Assembly (NCBI RefSeq): GCF_001477625.1
Contig: NZ_CP013692.1
Coordinates: 806,001-870,000, forward strand
From: Paucibacter sp. KCTC 42545
GTDB taxonomy: Bacteria > Pseudomonadota > Gammaproteobacteria > Burkholderiales > Burkholderiaceae_C
Direction: 5' to 3'
DNA length: 64,000 nt
Below the pieces are notes generated by a model. That model worked only from the letters and a program-made list of their open reading frames with translations, had not been told where the DNA came from and searched no databases. This document shows positions 34,201 to 42,951 of this stretch, piece after piece. Position 1 is the first letter of the stretch. Every line of letters begins with the position of its first letter. A program made the translations under genes and the position numbers.

Positions 34201-37200
34201 TGGAGGTGCGTGGCCGGGTCAACCAAACCATCAGCAGCCGCAAGCGCATGGTGGGGGGCTTTTACGCCTATGACAACCATGTCGAGCATCGTGATCTGGG
34301 CCTTGTGTGCAGCGGCACGAGCGATGCTCAGGGCTTGCTGAACTGCGAGCCGCGCGTGGACGCTAACGGCGAGGTGGAGCTGATCGCCAAGGCCCAGGAT
34401 GCCGAAGGCCGCAGCGTGCAGGCCGCCACCACCATGTGGATGAGCGCCGGCGGTGAGCAGTGGTTTGCCCAAAGCAATGACGACCGCATCGATGTGCTGC
34501 CGGAAAAGCAGCGCTACGAGCCGGGTGAAACCGCGCGCCTGCAAGTGCGCATGCCTTACCGTGAGGCCACGGCCTTGGTGGCGATCGAGCGCGAAGGCGT
34601 GATCGACACCCGCGTGATCACCCTCAGCGGCCAAGACCCGACCATCTCGCTCAAGATTGAGTCGAGCTGGGCGCCCAATGTTTACGTCAGCGTGCTGGCC
34701 TTGCGGGGCCGCATCCACCATGTGCCCTGGTACAGCTTTTTCAGCTGGGGCTGGCGCGCACCGCTGAATTGGTGGCAGAGCTGGCGTGAGTCGCGCGCCA
34801 TGCCGGCGCCCACCGCCCTGGTGGACCTGGCCAAACCGTCTTACAAATTCGGTGTGGTTGCCTTCCAGGTGGGCCAGGCCGCGCATCAGCTGCAAGTGAC
34901 GGTCACGCCGGACAAAGCCCAGTACGGCGTGCGCCAGACGGTGCGTGCCAAGCTCAAGGTGCTGCAGCCCGATGGCAAGCCGCTGGCCGATGCCGATGTG
35001 GCCTTTGCTGCCGTGGATGAAGGCCTGCTGAACCTGCGCGCCAATACGAGCTGGGACCTGCTGGGCGCCTTGATCCGCCAGCGGGCCTGGGGGGTGGAGA
35101 CGTCCACTGCGCAGAGCGAAATCATCGGCCGGCGCCACTATGGGCGCAAGGCCGTGGCGGCCGGCGGCGGCGGCGGGCAGGGTGCCACCCGAGAGCTGTT
35201 CGACACCTTGCTCTTGTGGCGCCCCAGCGTGAAGCTGGACGCCCAGGGCGAGGCGCTGATCGAGGTGCCGCTGAATGATTCCCTGACCAGCTTCCGCCTG
35301 GTGGCGATTGCCGATGCCGGCGCCCAGCGCTTTGGCACCGGCCAGGCCACGGTGCGGGTGACGCAAGACTTGCAAGTGCTGTCCGGCCTGCCGCCGCTGG
35401 TGCGCGAGGGCGACCAATTCCAAGCCATGCTGACCCTGCGCAATAGCAGCAGCCGCGCCATGAGCTTGCAGGCCACGCTGCAGGCGCCGGGGCTGGAGAA
35501 GCCTTTGCCCGCTCAAAATGTTCAGCTGGCCGCCGGTGCTGCTGCCCAAGTGCAATGGCAGGTGACGGTGCCCGTCGGCGTGCAAAGCCTCACCTGGGAG
35601 GCCGCGGCGCAAGAGCAGGGTGCTGCCGCAGTCCAAGGTGGCGCGGCCCAAGACCGCCTGAAGTTCAAGCAAAGCGTGCTGCCCGCCGTGCCCTTGCAAG
35701 TCTTGCAAGCCAGCCTGACTCAGCTGGACGGCAAGTTCAGCCTGCCGGTGGCGCCACCGGCTGATGCCTTGCCGCTGAGCGGCGTTAAGCGCGGGGGCAT
35801 CCAGCTCAACCTCTTGCCCAAGCTCGGCGGCGATTTGCCTGGCCCGCGCCGATTCTTTGAAAGCTATCCCTACAGCTGCCTGGAGCAAATGGCCTCCAAA
35901 GCCATTGGCCTGCATGACGACGCGCTGTGGCAGGCTTGGGGCGCCAAGCTGCCGGGCTATTTGGACCGGGACGGCCTGGCCAGCTACTTCCCGCCTGCGC
36001 CGGAAGCCGCTTCGGCCGGCAGTGAACGCCTCACCGCCTATCTGATTGCGGCCGCGCATGAGGCCGGGCGGGAGATTCCGGCGCTGCCGCGCGCCCGCAT
36101 GCTGGACGGGCTGACGGCTTTTGTCGAAGGACGTTTGCAGCGCCAGCCCTGGACGCCCAAGCCCGGGCAACTGGACCAGCAAGTGCGCCGCCTGGCCGCG
36201 CTGGAGGCCTTGTCGCGCCACGGCCGCGCCACGCCGGCCATGCTCAGCACGGTGGACGCGCAAGCGCTGCCGACCTGGCCGACTGCTGCGGTGCTGGACT
36301 GGCTGCAAATCCACCAGCGCTTGCAGTCCGCGCCGCAGCGCCAGGCCCGCATGCTTGAAGCGCAAAACCTGCTGCGCAGCCGCCTCACTTATGCCGGCAC
36401 CACCTTGCGCTTCAGCACCGAGGAGGGCGATGCCTGGTGGTGGCTGATGGACAGCGCGGACGCCAATGCCTCGCGCCTGCTGCTGGCTGTGCTGGACGAC
36501 ACGACGTGGGCGACTGAGCTGCCGCGTCTGTTGCAAGGCACGCTGGCACGCCAGCGCCTGGGCGCCTGGTCCACCACCACGGCCAATCTGTGGGGTGTGC
36601 TGGCGCTGGATAAGTTCAGTGCCCGCTTCGAGCGCGTCGCTGTGAGCGGCCGCACCCGGGCCGAACTGGGCGCTCAGACCCAAAGCCTGGACTGGGCCAC
36701 GCAAGCCAAGGGCGGCAGCCTCTTGATGCCCTGGGCCAGCGGCACTTTGACGCTGACGCAAGAGGGCACGGGCAAGCCTTTCGTGACGACCCAGTCGCTG
36801 GCGGCCGTGCCGCTCAAGCAGGCCTTGTATTCGGGCTACCGCCTCACGCGCACCCTGCTGCCGGTGGAGCAGAAGACGGCCGGAAAATGGTCGCGTGGCG
36901 ATGTCCTCAAGGTGCGCCTTGAGCTCGAAGCCAGCAGCGATATGAGCTGGGTGGTGCTGGCCGACCCGCTGCCGCCCGGCGCGGCGGTGCTGGGCTCAGG
37001 GCTGGGCGGTGATAGCGAATTGGCCCAGCAAGGCCAGCGCAATCAAAGCTCCATCTGGCCCACTTTTGAAGAGCGCAGCTTCGAGGCCTGGCGCGGCTAT
37101 TTCGACTATCTGCCGCGCGGCAAGCACACGGTGGAGTACCTTGTGCGCCTGAACAATGCCGGCCGCTTCCAGCTGCCCGGCACCCGGGCCGAGGCCATGT

Positions 37201-37256
37201 ATGCACCCGATAGCTTCGGCGTGCTGCCGCAGCAGCAGATGGAGGTTGGACCTTGA
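31257..37256 (+). CDS. Bacterial alpha-2-macroglobulin (YfhM-like), thioester type
   Basis: A 1999-residue periplasmic protein. In the known YfhM-PbpC pair the macroglobulin traps foreign proteases while the penicillin-binding protein repairs the wall. A signal peptide ends near LAGSAA; there is no lipobox Cys, unlike E. coli YfhM. Then come many MG-type beta domains. A bait region and macroglobulin domain with LWRPSVKLDAQGEALIEVPL lies before the thioester motif Cys1541-Leu-Glu-Gln, inside a helical TED domain. A C-terminal receptor-binding-like region with SFEAWRGYFDYLPRGKHTVEYL follows. The thioester is intact, so it should covalently trap targets. GGGAG lies 7 nt before the ATG. The stop overlaps the pbpC start (TTGA). 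Confidence 0.93.
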   Translation: MRRSFFWQGSQRLGRAAMLGLVLLALPLAGSAATTVRLSPDGQAGLVSEVRQLRLSFSDAVVPAGDPRLPAPATLQCAGLPKPPAGQGRWSSEREWLLDLQQPLPASSVCKVTLDPQFKPITGISLSGPREFELRTGAPVVSRVQPWEGSQIEEDQHFLLQFNGPVSDAMLAKKAWCEVEGLGERLPVKRVEGAERAAVLAAKRLSGKQADWAVLLNCQRPLPPEAQVLIKWQHGTGSGAGASGEAGVQRYQFQVRRPFTAEFSCERERAQAPCLPIRPLRVLFSEAVPREQALRMRLQPKSGAAIAPRVDKDNTQAELSELQFAPPLAENAEYSLQVPPELRDRSGRPLANAANLAALKIQTGTAPPLAKFAAAPFGIIEREAQGPAVLPVTMRHVQADWAADAAAGAALKAGGQIRIKRLGNDAEVLAWYNKLRRYHENTLLARELGLPAVQWQETQTWTDGQGRSQSRQVPRYVHTREVSLLQSDRSVQTLKLPDPAEGKGKGNGKENGEATRPFEVIGLPLAEPGYHVVEIASPRLGAALLDKANTSMFVRTGVLVTNLGVHFKQGRENSLVWVTRLDNAKPVADAELAVYDCRGKRLWSGRSDAQGLARIQDSLPLVPRGSNASCEAEYGLFVTARTVAGAGGDAKAPADMAFVFSNWNQGIEPWRFNLPTSSDRNPDLRAHTVLDRSLLRAGETVSMKHFLRIETGTGLALPTPAHLPDQVQLTHEGTGQQTLIPLQWPSPRSSSSQWQIPANAKLGSYRINLLRAAKNGQPARAWESGEFRVEEFRVPLVLAQISAPKQVPVAPTELRLSAQLNYQSGGGMAQAPLKLSALLRPRAVQFAAYPGFSFDPPRSDAQYIGAGEADAGEDGEGEASQAALGTKLVADKVALLSDRNGAAELLLKPLPKLERPSELQVELSYADPNGEIKTASQRIALWPAKLVLGLRASSWTSNRDGQLKFTVLALDTAGKPQAGQRLEVRGRVNQTISSRKRMVGGFYAYDNHVEHRDLGLVCSGTSDAQGLLNCEPRVDANGEVELIAKAQDAEGRSVQAATTMWMSAGGEQWFAQSNDDRIDVLPEKQRYEPGETARLQVRMPYREATALVAIEREGVIDTRVITLSGQDPTISLKIESSWAPNVYVSVLALRGRIHHVPWYSFFSWGWRAPLNWWQSWRESRAMPAPTALVDLAKPSYKFGVVAFQVGQAAHQLQVTVTPDKAQYGVRQTVRAKLKVLQPDGKPLADADVAFAAVDEGLLNLRANTSWDLLGALIRQRAWGVETSTAQSEIIGRRHYGRKAVAAGGGGGQGATRELFDTLLLWRPSVKLDAQGEALIEVPLNDSLTSFRLVAIADAGAQRFGTGQATVRVTQDLQVLSGLPPLVREGDQFQAMLTLRNSSSRAMSLQATLQAPGLEKPLPAQNVQLAAGAAAQVQWQVTVPVGVQSLTWEAAAQEQGAAAVQGGAAQDRLKFKQSVLPAVPLQVLQASLTQLDGKFSLPVAPPADALPLSGVKRGGIQLNLLPKLGGDLPGPRRFFESYPYSCLEQMASKAIGLHDDALWQAWGAKLPGYLDRDGLASYFPPAPEAASAGSERLTAYLIAAAHEAGREIPALPRARMLDGLTAFVEGRLQRQPWTPKPGQLDQQVRRLAALEALSRHGRATPAMLSTVDAQALPTWPTAAVLDWLQIHQRLQSAPQRQARMLEAQNLLRSRLTYAGTTLRFSTEEGDAWWWLMDSADANASRLLLAVLDDTTWATELPRLLQGTLARQRLGAWSTTTANLWGVLALDKFSARFERVAVSGRTRAELGAQTQSLDWATQAKGGSLLMPWASGTLTLTQEGTGKPFVTTQSLAAVPLKQALYSGYRLTRTLLPVEQKTAGKWSRGDVLKVRLELEASSDMSWVVLADPLPPGAAVLGSGLGGDSELAQQGQRNQSSIWPTFEERSFEAWRGYFDYLPRGKHTVEYLVRLNNAGRFQLPGTRAEAMYAPDSFGVLPQQQMEVGP

Positions 37257-39328
37257 GGAGAAGTAGGGCGGCGCTTGCCTCGGTTTTGGCATTTGGTCTC
37301 GCGCTGAGCTTGCTGGCCTCGCCGGCAGCGGCGCAGGCCAGCTTTGCCGAGGTCAAGGCCGCCCACAAAGTCTCTGACTTCACTTTGCTGGATCGGCAGG
37401 GTCAGGTCTTGCAGACCTTGCGCCTGGACATGCAGCGCCGCAGCCTGGCGTGGGTCCCTTTGGCTGAGATGTCGCCCGCCTTGCTGACGGCCATGCTGCT
37501 GGGTGAGGATCAGCGCTTTTACGCCCACAGCGGCGTTGATTGGGCGGCGGTGGCCAGTGCCGGTTTTGGCAATTTGTGGAACAGCCGCACGCGCGGTGCG
37601 TCGACCATCACCATGCAGCTGGCGGGTTTGCTCGATGAAGGCCTGGCGCGCCCCAGCGGCGGCCGCAGCCTGGGCCAGAAGCTCGGCCAGGCCTGGCAGG
37701 CCGGGCGGCTGGAGCGCAACTGGAGCAAGGCGCAGATCCTGGAGGCCTATCTCAATAGCGTGCCTTTCCGGGGCGAGGTGATCGGCATCCATGCGCTGAG
37801 CCAAACCCTGTTCGGCAAACATCCTTCCGGGCTGACGACACAGGAGGCCGCCCTGGCCGCCGCCTTGGTGCGCGCGCCCAATGCCGCGCCTGAGCGCGTG
37901 GCTGAGCGTGCTTGTGCCTTGCTCAAGTTGCAGGGGGCGGCTGCCAACTGCGCGGCGGTACAGGGTCAGGTCGAGGCCTTGCTGGCCCGGCCCGCCTCGC
38001 CGCTGCAAGGCGAGGCTCTGGCGCCGCATTACGCGCGCCAAGTGCTCAAAGCAGATGGCCCGCCGCGCCAGCCCAGCAGCCTGGACGCCGGCCTGCAGCG
38101 CCAGGCCCTGAACCTGCTGCGCCAGCAACTGGCCGAGTTGTCCGGCCGCAATGTGGAGGACGGCGCCGTGCTGGTGCTGGACCGGGCCAGCGGCGCGGTG
38201 CTGGCCTGGGTGGGCAGCAGCGGGGACGACTATTCCAGCGCGGCCCAGGTCGATGGCGTGCTGGCGCGGCGCCAGCCGGGCTCCACGCTCAAGCCCTTCA
38301 TCTACCAGCTGGCGCTGGAGAAAAAGCTGATCACCGCAGCCAGCTGGCTGGATGATTCCGCGGCGCAGATCAGCACCCCGTCCGGCCTTTATCTGCCGCA
38401 AAACTATGACAAGACTTTTCGCGGCTATGTGTCGGCGCGCGCGGCGCTGGGCAATAGCCTGAATGTGCCAGCCGTCAAGCTGACCGCCATGCTGGGCGTG
38501 GACCCGCTGTTTGAGCGCCTCAATGCCCTTGGCCTGGGGCTGCGCGAGAGTGCGGGCTTTTACGGCCTGTCGCTGGCCCTGGGCAGCTCTGAGGTGAGCT
38601 TGCTCAAGCTGACCCAGGCTTACCGAGCGCTGGCCAATGACCGCTCACCCGCCGCCTTCATCGTGGCGGACATGCTGGCCGACAACAATGCCCGCGCGCT
38701 CACTTTCGGCCTGGACAGCCCCTTGGCCACCAGCGGTTTTGCGGCTGTCAAAACCGGCACCAGCAAAGATATGCGCGACAACTGGTGCCTGGGTTTTTCC
38801 GAGCGCTTTGTGGTCGGCGTCTGGGTCGGCAATGCCAGCGGCGCGCCCATGCATGGGGTCAGTGGCATCAGCGGCGCGGCGCCGATCTGGGCCGGCTTGA
38901 TGCGCCATCTGCACCGAGGCCGCCCCTCACGCGCGCCGCAGCCGCCGGCCGGCGTGCTGCATCAGCGCGTGGAGTTCGACGCCCAGCGGGAGCCCGCCCG
39001 CGAAGAATGGTTTGTGGCCGGCACCGAGCAGGCCTTGATGCGCAGCACCGCCCAGATGGGCGCACGCGCCGCCATGGGCATTGCCAGCCCGCGCGACGGC
39101 AGCATTTTTGCGCTGGACCCCGACATTCCGCCGCAAGCCCAACGCATCCGCTTCGAAGGCCAGACGGGGCTGTGGGAGCTCAATGGCAAAGCCCTGGGCC
39201 GAGGCGCCAGCTGGCAATGGGCGCCCAAGCCGGGCAAGCACCGCCTGCGCCTGCTGGACACCCGGGGTCAGGTCTTGCAGGCGGTGGTATTTGAGGTGCG
39301 TGGGGCGGAGTTGTTGAAGAAGCCTTAG
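37253..39328 (+). CDS. pbpC: Penicillin-binding protein 1C (transglycosylase/transpeptidase)
   Basis: A 691-residue peptidoglycan synthase. The glycosyltransferase domain has GEDQRFYAHSGVDW (84-97) and TITMQLAGLLDEG. The transpeptidase domain has the active site Ser344-Thr-Leu-Lys, the SLN motif in GNSLNVPAVK, and Lys500-Thr-Gly-Thr. A C-terminal BiPBP_C-like beta domain (about 600-691) ends it. It is shorter than E. coli PBP1C (about 770). The start is TTG: GGAGG lies 7 nt upstream and the TTG overlaps the macroglobulin stop, so the two are coupled. The N-terminus reads as a signal anchor. Confidence 0.93.
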   Translation: MRRSRAALASVLAFGLALSLLASPAAAQASFAEVKAAHKVSDFTLLDRQGQVLQTLRLDMQRRSLAWVPLAEMSPALLTAMLLGEDQRFYAHSGVDWAAVASAGFGNLWNSRTRGASTITMQLAGLLDEGLARPSGGRSLGQKLGQAWQAGRLERNWSKAQILEAYLNSVPFRGEVIGIHALSQTLFGKHPSGLTTQEAALAAALVRAPNAAPERVAERACALLKLQGAAANCAAVQGQVEALLARPASPLQGEALAPHYARQVLKADGPPRQPSSLDAGLQRQALNLLRQQLAELSGRNVEDGAVLVLDRASGAVLAWVGSSGDDYSSAAQVDGVLARRQPGSTLKPFIYQLALEKKLITAASWLDDSAAQISTPSGLYLPQNYDKTFRGYVSARAALGNSLNVPAVKLTAMLGVDPLFERLNALGLGLRESAGFYGLSLALGSSEVSLLKLTQAYRALANDRSPAAFIVADMLADNNARALTFGLDSPLATSGFAAVKTGTSKDMRDNWCLGFSERFVVGVWVGNASGAPMHGVSGISGAAPIWAGLMRHLHRGRPSRAPQPPAGVLHQRVEFDAQREPAREEWFVAGTEQALMRSTAQMGARAAMGIASPRDGSIFALDPDIPPQAQRIRFEGQTGLWELNGKALGRGASWQWAPKPGKHRLRLLDTRGQVLQAVVFEVRGAELLKKP

Positions 39329-40395
39329 TGGCTTTGTTCCGGCGGCATGTCATCGCCGATCCAGGCGATCAACATGGTGTAGGTCACCGCCAGCACCACC
39401 GGCCCCACAAACAGGCCCACCAAGCCGAAGGCCAGCAGGCCGCCGATGACGCCGGAGAAGATCAGCAGCAGGGGCAGGTCGGCCCCCTTTTTGATCAACC
39501 AGGGGCGCAGCACATTGTCCAGCGAGGTGATGATCACCGTGAAGATCAGCAGCACCGTGCCCCAGGTGTTGTCACCGCTCCAGTACAACCAGCCCACGGC
39601 CGGGGCGAGCACCAGCACCGGGCCGATCTGCGCCAGGCAGGCCATGAACATCACGGCGGCCAGCAGGCCGGCAAAGGGTACGCCGACGATCAGCAAGGCC
39701 ACGCCGCCCAGCGAGGACTGCACGATGGCCGTCACCACAATGCCCAGCGCCACGCCGCGAATCGCTTGACCGGCCAAGGTGATGACTTGGTCACCCTGTG
39801 CGCCGGCCAGGCGCAAGGCAAAGCCGCGCACACCGCGCGCGGCAGTTTCGCCGCAGCTGTAAAGCACGCCGGCAATGCCCACTGTGATCAGGAACTGCAG
39901 GCCAATCATGCCAAGGCCGCCGGCCTGACCCGCCAGCCATTTGAAGGAGATGCCGAAATAGGGTTTGACCAAAGCCATCACATAACCGTAGCCATCCACG
40001 GCCACGCGGTGCCAGATCTCTGCCACGCTGCCGCCCACCAGGGGCAGGTCGCCGACCCATTCGGGCGGCTCCGGCAACTTGGAGTCGGCCAATTTGTTGG
40101 CCAGGGCCACCACGCTGTCCGCATGCGTGATCATGGCGCCCAAGGCAATAGACAAGGGCACGAAGAGCACCAGCAGCAAGGCCAGCACCATCACGGCGGT
40201 GGCCAGGCCGCGCCGGCCCCACAGCCGCGCTTGCAGGCCGCGCATCATTGGCCAGGTGGCCACCACCACCATGGTGGCCCAAATCAAAGGCCCGAGAAAA
40301 GGGCGCAGCACCCATAGCGAGGCGGCCATCATCAGCGCGACGCTCACAATGGCCAGCAAATTGCGGATGAGTTCGGGGCGGGGCGTGTTGCTCAT
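39325..40395 (-). CDS. AI-2E-type transporter family permease (YdiK-like)
   Basis: A 356-residue membrane protein with about eight helices of the AI-2E/PerM family. Visible signs are a first helical pair (MMAASLWVLRPFLGPLIWAT), the charged periplasmic loop after ADSVVALANKLADSKLPEP, and a late KKGADLPLLLIFSGVIGGLL motif. Relatives are named for autoinducer export, but many act on other solutes, so the substrate is unknown. It overlaps the convergent pbpC end by 4 bp. Confidence 0.88.
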   Translation of the reverse strand: MSNTPRPELIRNLLAIVSVALMMAASLWVLRPFLGPLIWATMVVVATWPMMRGLQARLWGRRGLATAVMVLALLLVLFVPLSIALGAMITHADSVVALANKLADSKLPEPPEWVGDLPLVGGSVAEIWHRVAVDGYGYVMALVKPYFGISFKWLAGQAGGLGMIGLQFLITVGIAGVLYSCGETAARGVRGFALRLAGAQGDQVITLAGQAIRGVALGIVVTAIVQSSLGGVALLIVGVPFAGLLAAVMFMACLAQIGPVLVLAPAVGWLYWSGDNTWGTVLLIFTVIITSLDNVLRPWLIKKGADLPLLLIFSGVIGGLLAFGLVGLFVGPVVLAVTYTMLIAWIGDDMPPEQSH

Positions 40396-40466
40396 GGGCG
40401 GGGGCTGCGGGCTCAGAAGAATGGCGATGGGCCAGATTCTGACTGCAGTCGGAGAAAATGCTTGTC

Positions 40467-40961
40467 ATGAGCAAGAAAACAGTCCACGTCAGCGAAACCC
40501 CGGCCACGCAGATGCTGCGCCGCCAGGGCGTTAGCTTTAGCGAGCATGTGTATGACTACGTCGAGCACGGCGGCACCGGGGAGTCCTCGCGCCAGCTCGG
40601 CGTGCCCGAGCATGAGGTGATCAAGACCCTGGTGATGCAGGATGAAAAAGCCCAGCCCCTGATCGTGCTGATGCACGGCGACCGCCAGGTCAGCCTGAAG
40701 GAATTGGCGCGGCAAATTCCCTGCAAAAAGGTCGAGCCCTGCAAGCCCGAAGTGGCGCAACGCCACAGCGGCTATATGGTCGGCGGCACCTCGCCGTTCG
40801 GATGCAAAAAGGCCATGCCCATCTATGTGGAGGCGACGATTCTTGAGCTGCCGCGCATCTGCATCAACGGCGGCCGGCGTGGTTTTTTGGTCGGCTTGGC
40901 GCCGCAGCTCTTGGTCGAACTGCTGGCGGCGCGGCCAGTTCACTGTGCCAGTGCAGAATAG
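40467..40961 (+). CDS. ybaK: Cys-tRNA(Pro)/aminoacyl-tRNA deacylase, YbaK family
   Basis: A 164-residue editing enzyme that removes cysteine wrongly attached to tRNA(Pro). The family pattern is clear: ETPATQMLRRQGVSF, the catalytic Lys in CKKVEPCKPE, and the Gly-rich GYMVGGTSPFGCKKAMPIY. The ATG giving MSKK resembles relatives; an ATG 9 nt upstream is closer to GGAG and may be the real one. It is followed after 6 nt by plsY. Confidence 0.93.
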   Translation: MSKKTVHVSETPATQMLRRQGVSFSEHVYDYVEHGGTGESSRQLGVPEHEVIKTLVMQDEKAQPLIVLMHGDRQVSLKELARQIPCKKVEPCKPEVAQRHSGYMVGGTSPFGCKKAMPIYVEATILELPRICINGGRRGFLVGLAPQLLVELLAARPVHCASAE

Positions 40962-40967
40962 CGCCCC

Positions 40968-41690
40968 ATGCAAGAACAACTCCTCCCTCTGCTGGCCGCC
41001 ATTTGCGGCTACCTCGTCGGCTCGCTCTCGTTTGCCGTCATCATCAGCCGCTTCATGGGCTTGTCGGACCCACGTAGCTATGGCTCGGGCAATCCCGGGG
41101 CCACCAATGTGCTGCGCTCTGGCAACAAGAAAGCCGCCATCCTGACGCTGGTGTTCGACGCACTCAAAGGCTATGTGCCGGTGGTGCTGGTGACGCTGTA
41201 CGGCGCCCGCTTCGGCCTGGGTGAAGGCACGGCCGCCTTGGTGGGCCTGGGCGCCTTCTTGGGGCATTTGTGGCCGGTGTTCTTCCGCTTTGAAGGCGGC
41301 AAGGGCGTGGCCACCGCTGCCGGTGTGATCTTGGCGCTGAACCCAGTTCTGGGCCTGGCGACCTTGGCCACTTGGGTGATCATGGCCTACTTCTTCCGCT
41401 ACTCCTCGCTGGCGTCCTTGACCGCTGCGGCCTTCGCGCCCTTCTACCAAATGCTGATCTGGGACACCGGCCCCATCGTCGGCGTGTTGATCTTGATGGC
41501 TTTGCTGCTCGTGTGGCGCCATCTTGAGAACATCAAGAAGCTGCTCAATGGCACCGAGAGCAAGCTCGGCCACAAGGCCGCTGGCGCTGTTCCGGCCGAA
41601 GGCACGAGCAAGAAACATCCGCATGGGCATGTGGGCGCCAAGCCGCATGGCCATTCGCACCACCATCCGTCCAAAAAGAAAGGTTCCTGA
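40968..41690 (+). CDS. plsY: Glycerol-3-phosphate acyltransferase PlsY with His-rich tail
   Basis: A 240-residue inner-membrane enzyme that moves acyl groups from acyl-phosphate to glycerol-3-phosphate, the first step of phospholipid synthesis. The three PlsY motifs are visible: GSGNPGATNVLR, HLWPVFFRFEGGKGVAT and the later helix with YQMLIWDTGP. The membrane part ends near residue 200, the usual length. It is followed by about 40 extra residues with the stretch HPHGHVGAKPHGHSHHHP (217-234), a likely metal-binding cytoplasmic tail. The next gene starts 1 nt after its stop, so the genes are probably co-transcribed. Confidence 0.95.
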   Translation: MQEQLLPLLAAICGYLVGSLSFAVIISRFMGLSDPRSYGSGNPGATNVLRSGNKKAAILTLVFDALKGYVPVVLVTLYGARFGLGEGTAALVGLGAFLGHLWPVFFRFEGGKGVATAAGVILALNPVLGLATLATWVIMAYFFRYSSLASLTAAAFAPFYQMLIWDTGPIVGVLILMALLLVWRHLENIKKLLNGTESKLGHKAAGAVPAEGTSKKHPHGHVGAKPHGHSHHHPSKKKGS

Positions 41691-41691
41691 A

Positions 41692-42045
41692 ATGAGCAAC
41701 AACATCCAGCGCTTTGACGTCGGCGCACGCATGTCCGAGATGGCCGTCTACAACGGCGTGGTCTATCTGGCGGGCCAAGTGCCCGAAGATGCCACGCAAG
41801 ACATCACCGGCCAAACCGCCCAGGTGCTGGCCGCCATCGACGCCTTGCTGGCCAAGGCCGGCAGCGACAAGACCAAGATCTTGCGCGCCCAGATCTTCAT
41901 CGCCGACCTGGCCGACTTCCCCGGCATGAACGCCGCCTGGGACGCTTGGGTTGTGCCCGGCCACACCCCGCCCCGCGCCACGGTCGAGGCCAAGCTGGCC
42001 CGCGCCGAGTGGAAGGTGGAAATTGTGGTGACGGCTGCGGTGTAA
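41692..42045 (+). CDS. RidA-family protein (YjgF type)
   Basis: A 117-residue member of the RidA/YER057c/UK114 family, probably a trimer that removes reactive enamine/imine intermediates. The signature VVYLAGQVPEDA and the conserved Arg in PPRATVEAKLA are visible. The start is 1 nt after the plsY stop, with AAGG in the end of that gene acting as Shine-Dalgarno. Many paralogues exist, so the exact substrate is unclear. Confidence 0.92.
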   Translation: MSNNIQRFDVGARMSEMAVYNGVVYLAGQVPEDATQDITGQTAQVLAAIDALLAKAGSDKTKILRAQIFIADLADFPGMNAAWDAWVVPGHTPPRATVEAKLARAEWKVEIVVTAAV

Positions 42046-42067
42046 AGCCTTTTCATCGGGAGCCGCC

Positions 42068-42814
42068 ATGAGTCTCGAGGTTTACCGGGCCAGTGCTGCG
42101 GAGCAAGCGCGCACGCAAGATTTGCTGCGCTTGTTTCCGGCGACTGGCCGGCTTGCCCTGGACATTGGCGCTCGCGATGGTCATTTCTCGCGCTTGCTGG
42201 CCGAGCGCTTCGAGCAGGTCATCGCGCTTGATTTGACCTTGCCGCAGATTACGCACCCGCGGGTGCGCTGCGTGGCCGGTGATGCCGCCGCCATGGAGAT
42301 GGCCGATGGCTCGCTTGACTTTGTGTTCTGCGCCGAGGTGCTGGAACATATCCCGCCTGCACTGCTGAGCGGCGTTTGCCGCGAGATCGAGCGAGTGGCA
42401 GGCGGGCAGATCTTGATTGGCGTGCCCTACCGGCAAGACATTCGGGTTGGCCGCTGCACCTGTGGCAACTGCGGCCTGATCAGCCCGCCCTGGGGCCATG
42501 TCAATAGCTTCGATGAGGCCCGACTGGCGGCCTTGTTCCCGGCCTGTTCATTGCAAAGCGTGAGCTTTGTGGGCAGTAGCAAGGTGCAGACCAATGCCTT
42601 GTCGACCCGGCTGATGGATTGGGCCGGTAACCCCTACGGCACCTATGAGCAGGAAGAGCCGTGCATCCATTGCGGCGCACGCATGAAGGGCGCTGCGGCG
42701 CGCAGCCCTGCGCAAAAAGTCGCGACCAAGCTGGCTTTCTGGACGCGTGGCCTGAGCGGCTTGTGGGCGCGCCCGCATGGCAATTGGATCCATATGCTGC
42801 TGGCTAAGCGCTGA
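42068..42814 (+). CDS. SAM-dependent methyltransferase with Cys pairs
   Basis: A 248-residue class I methyltransferase. SAM motif I is LALDIGARDGHFSRLL (29-44), the acidic residue after strand 2 is in VIALDLT, and FVFCAEVLEHIPP (86-97) is the catalytic-side motif. Unusual for this family are two Cys pairs, Cys132-x2-Cys135 and Cys199-x2-Cys202, which could form a zinc site. Another Cys lies at 130. The substrate is unknown. GGGAG lies before the ATG. It sits alone 22 nt after RidA and may share its transcript. Confidence 0.87.
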   Translation: MSLEVYRASAAEQARTQDLLRLFPATGRLALDIGARDGHFSRLLAERFEQVIALDLTLPQITHPRVRCVAGDAAAMEMADGSLDFVFCAEVLEHIPPALLSGVCREIERVAGGQILIGVPYRQDIRVGRCTCGNCGLISPPWGHVNSFDEARLAALFPACSLQSVSFVGSSKVQTNALSTRLMDWAGNPYGTYEQEEPCIHCGARMKGAAARSPAQKVATKLAFWTRGLSGLWARPHGNWIHMLLAKR

Positions 42815-42951
42815 GGCGCTAAGTTGTTGGCGCCCCTATCGACCGCAGTTCAAATCCGGCTTGTTATGACCCCGATCGACTTGACGAGCTTTGCCCGCCC
42901 AGCTCCGTCTGTGCCGGTGTTCACCTGCCTGGACTTGAGGCAACCCATCTG

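Noticed and set aside
31968..36761. A 1597-residue open frame antisense to the macroglobulin gene
   Set aside because: It lies wholly opposite a conserved gene in GC-rich DNA, with His/Gln/Gly-rich low-complexity translation, no domain, and no Shine-Dalgarno. It is a shadow frame.
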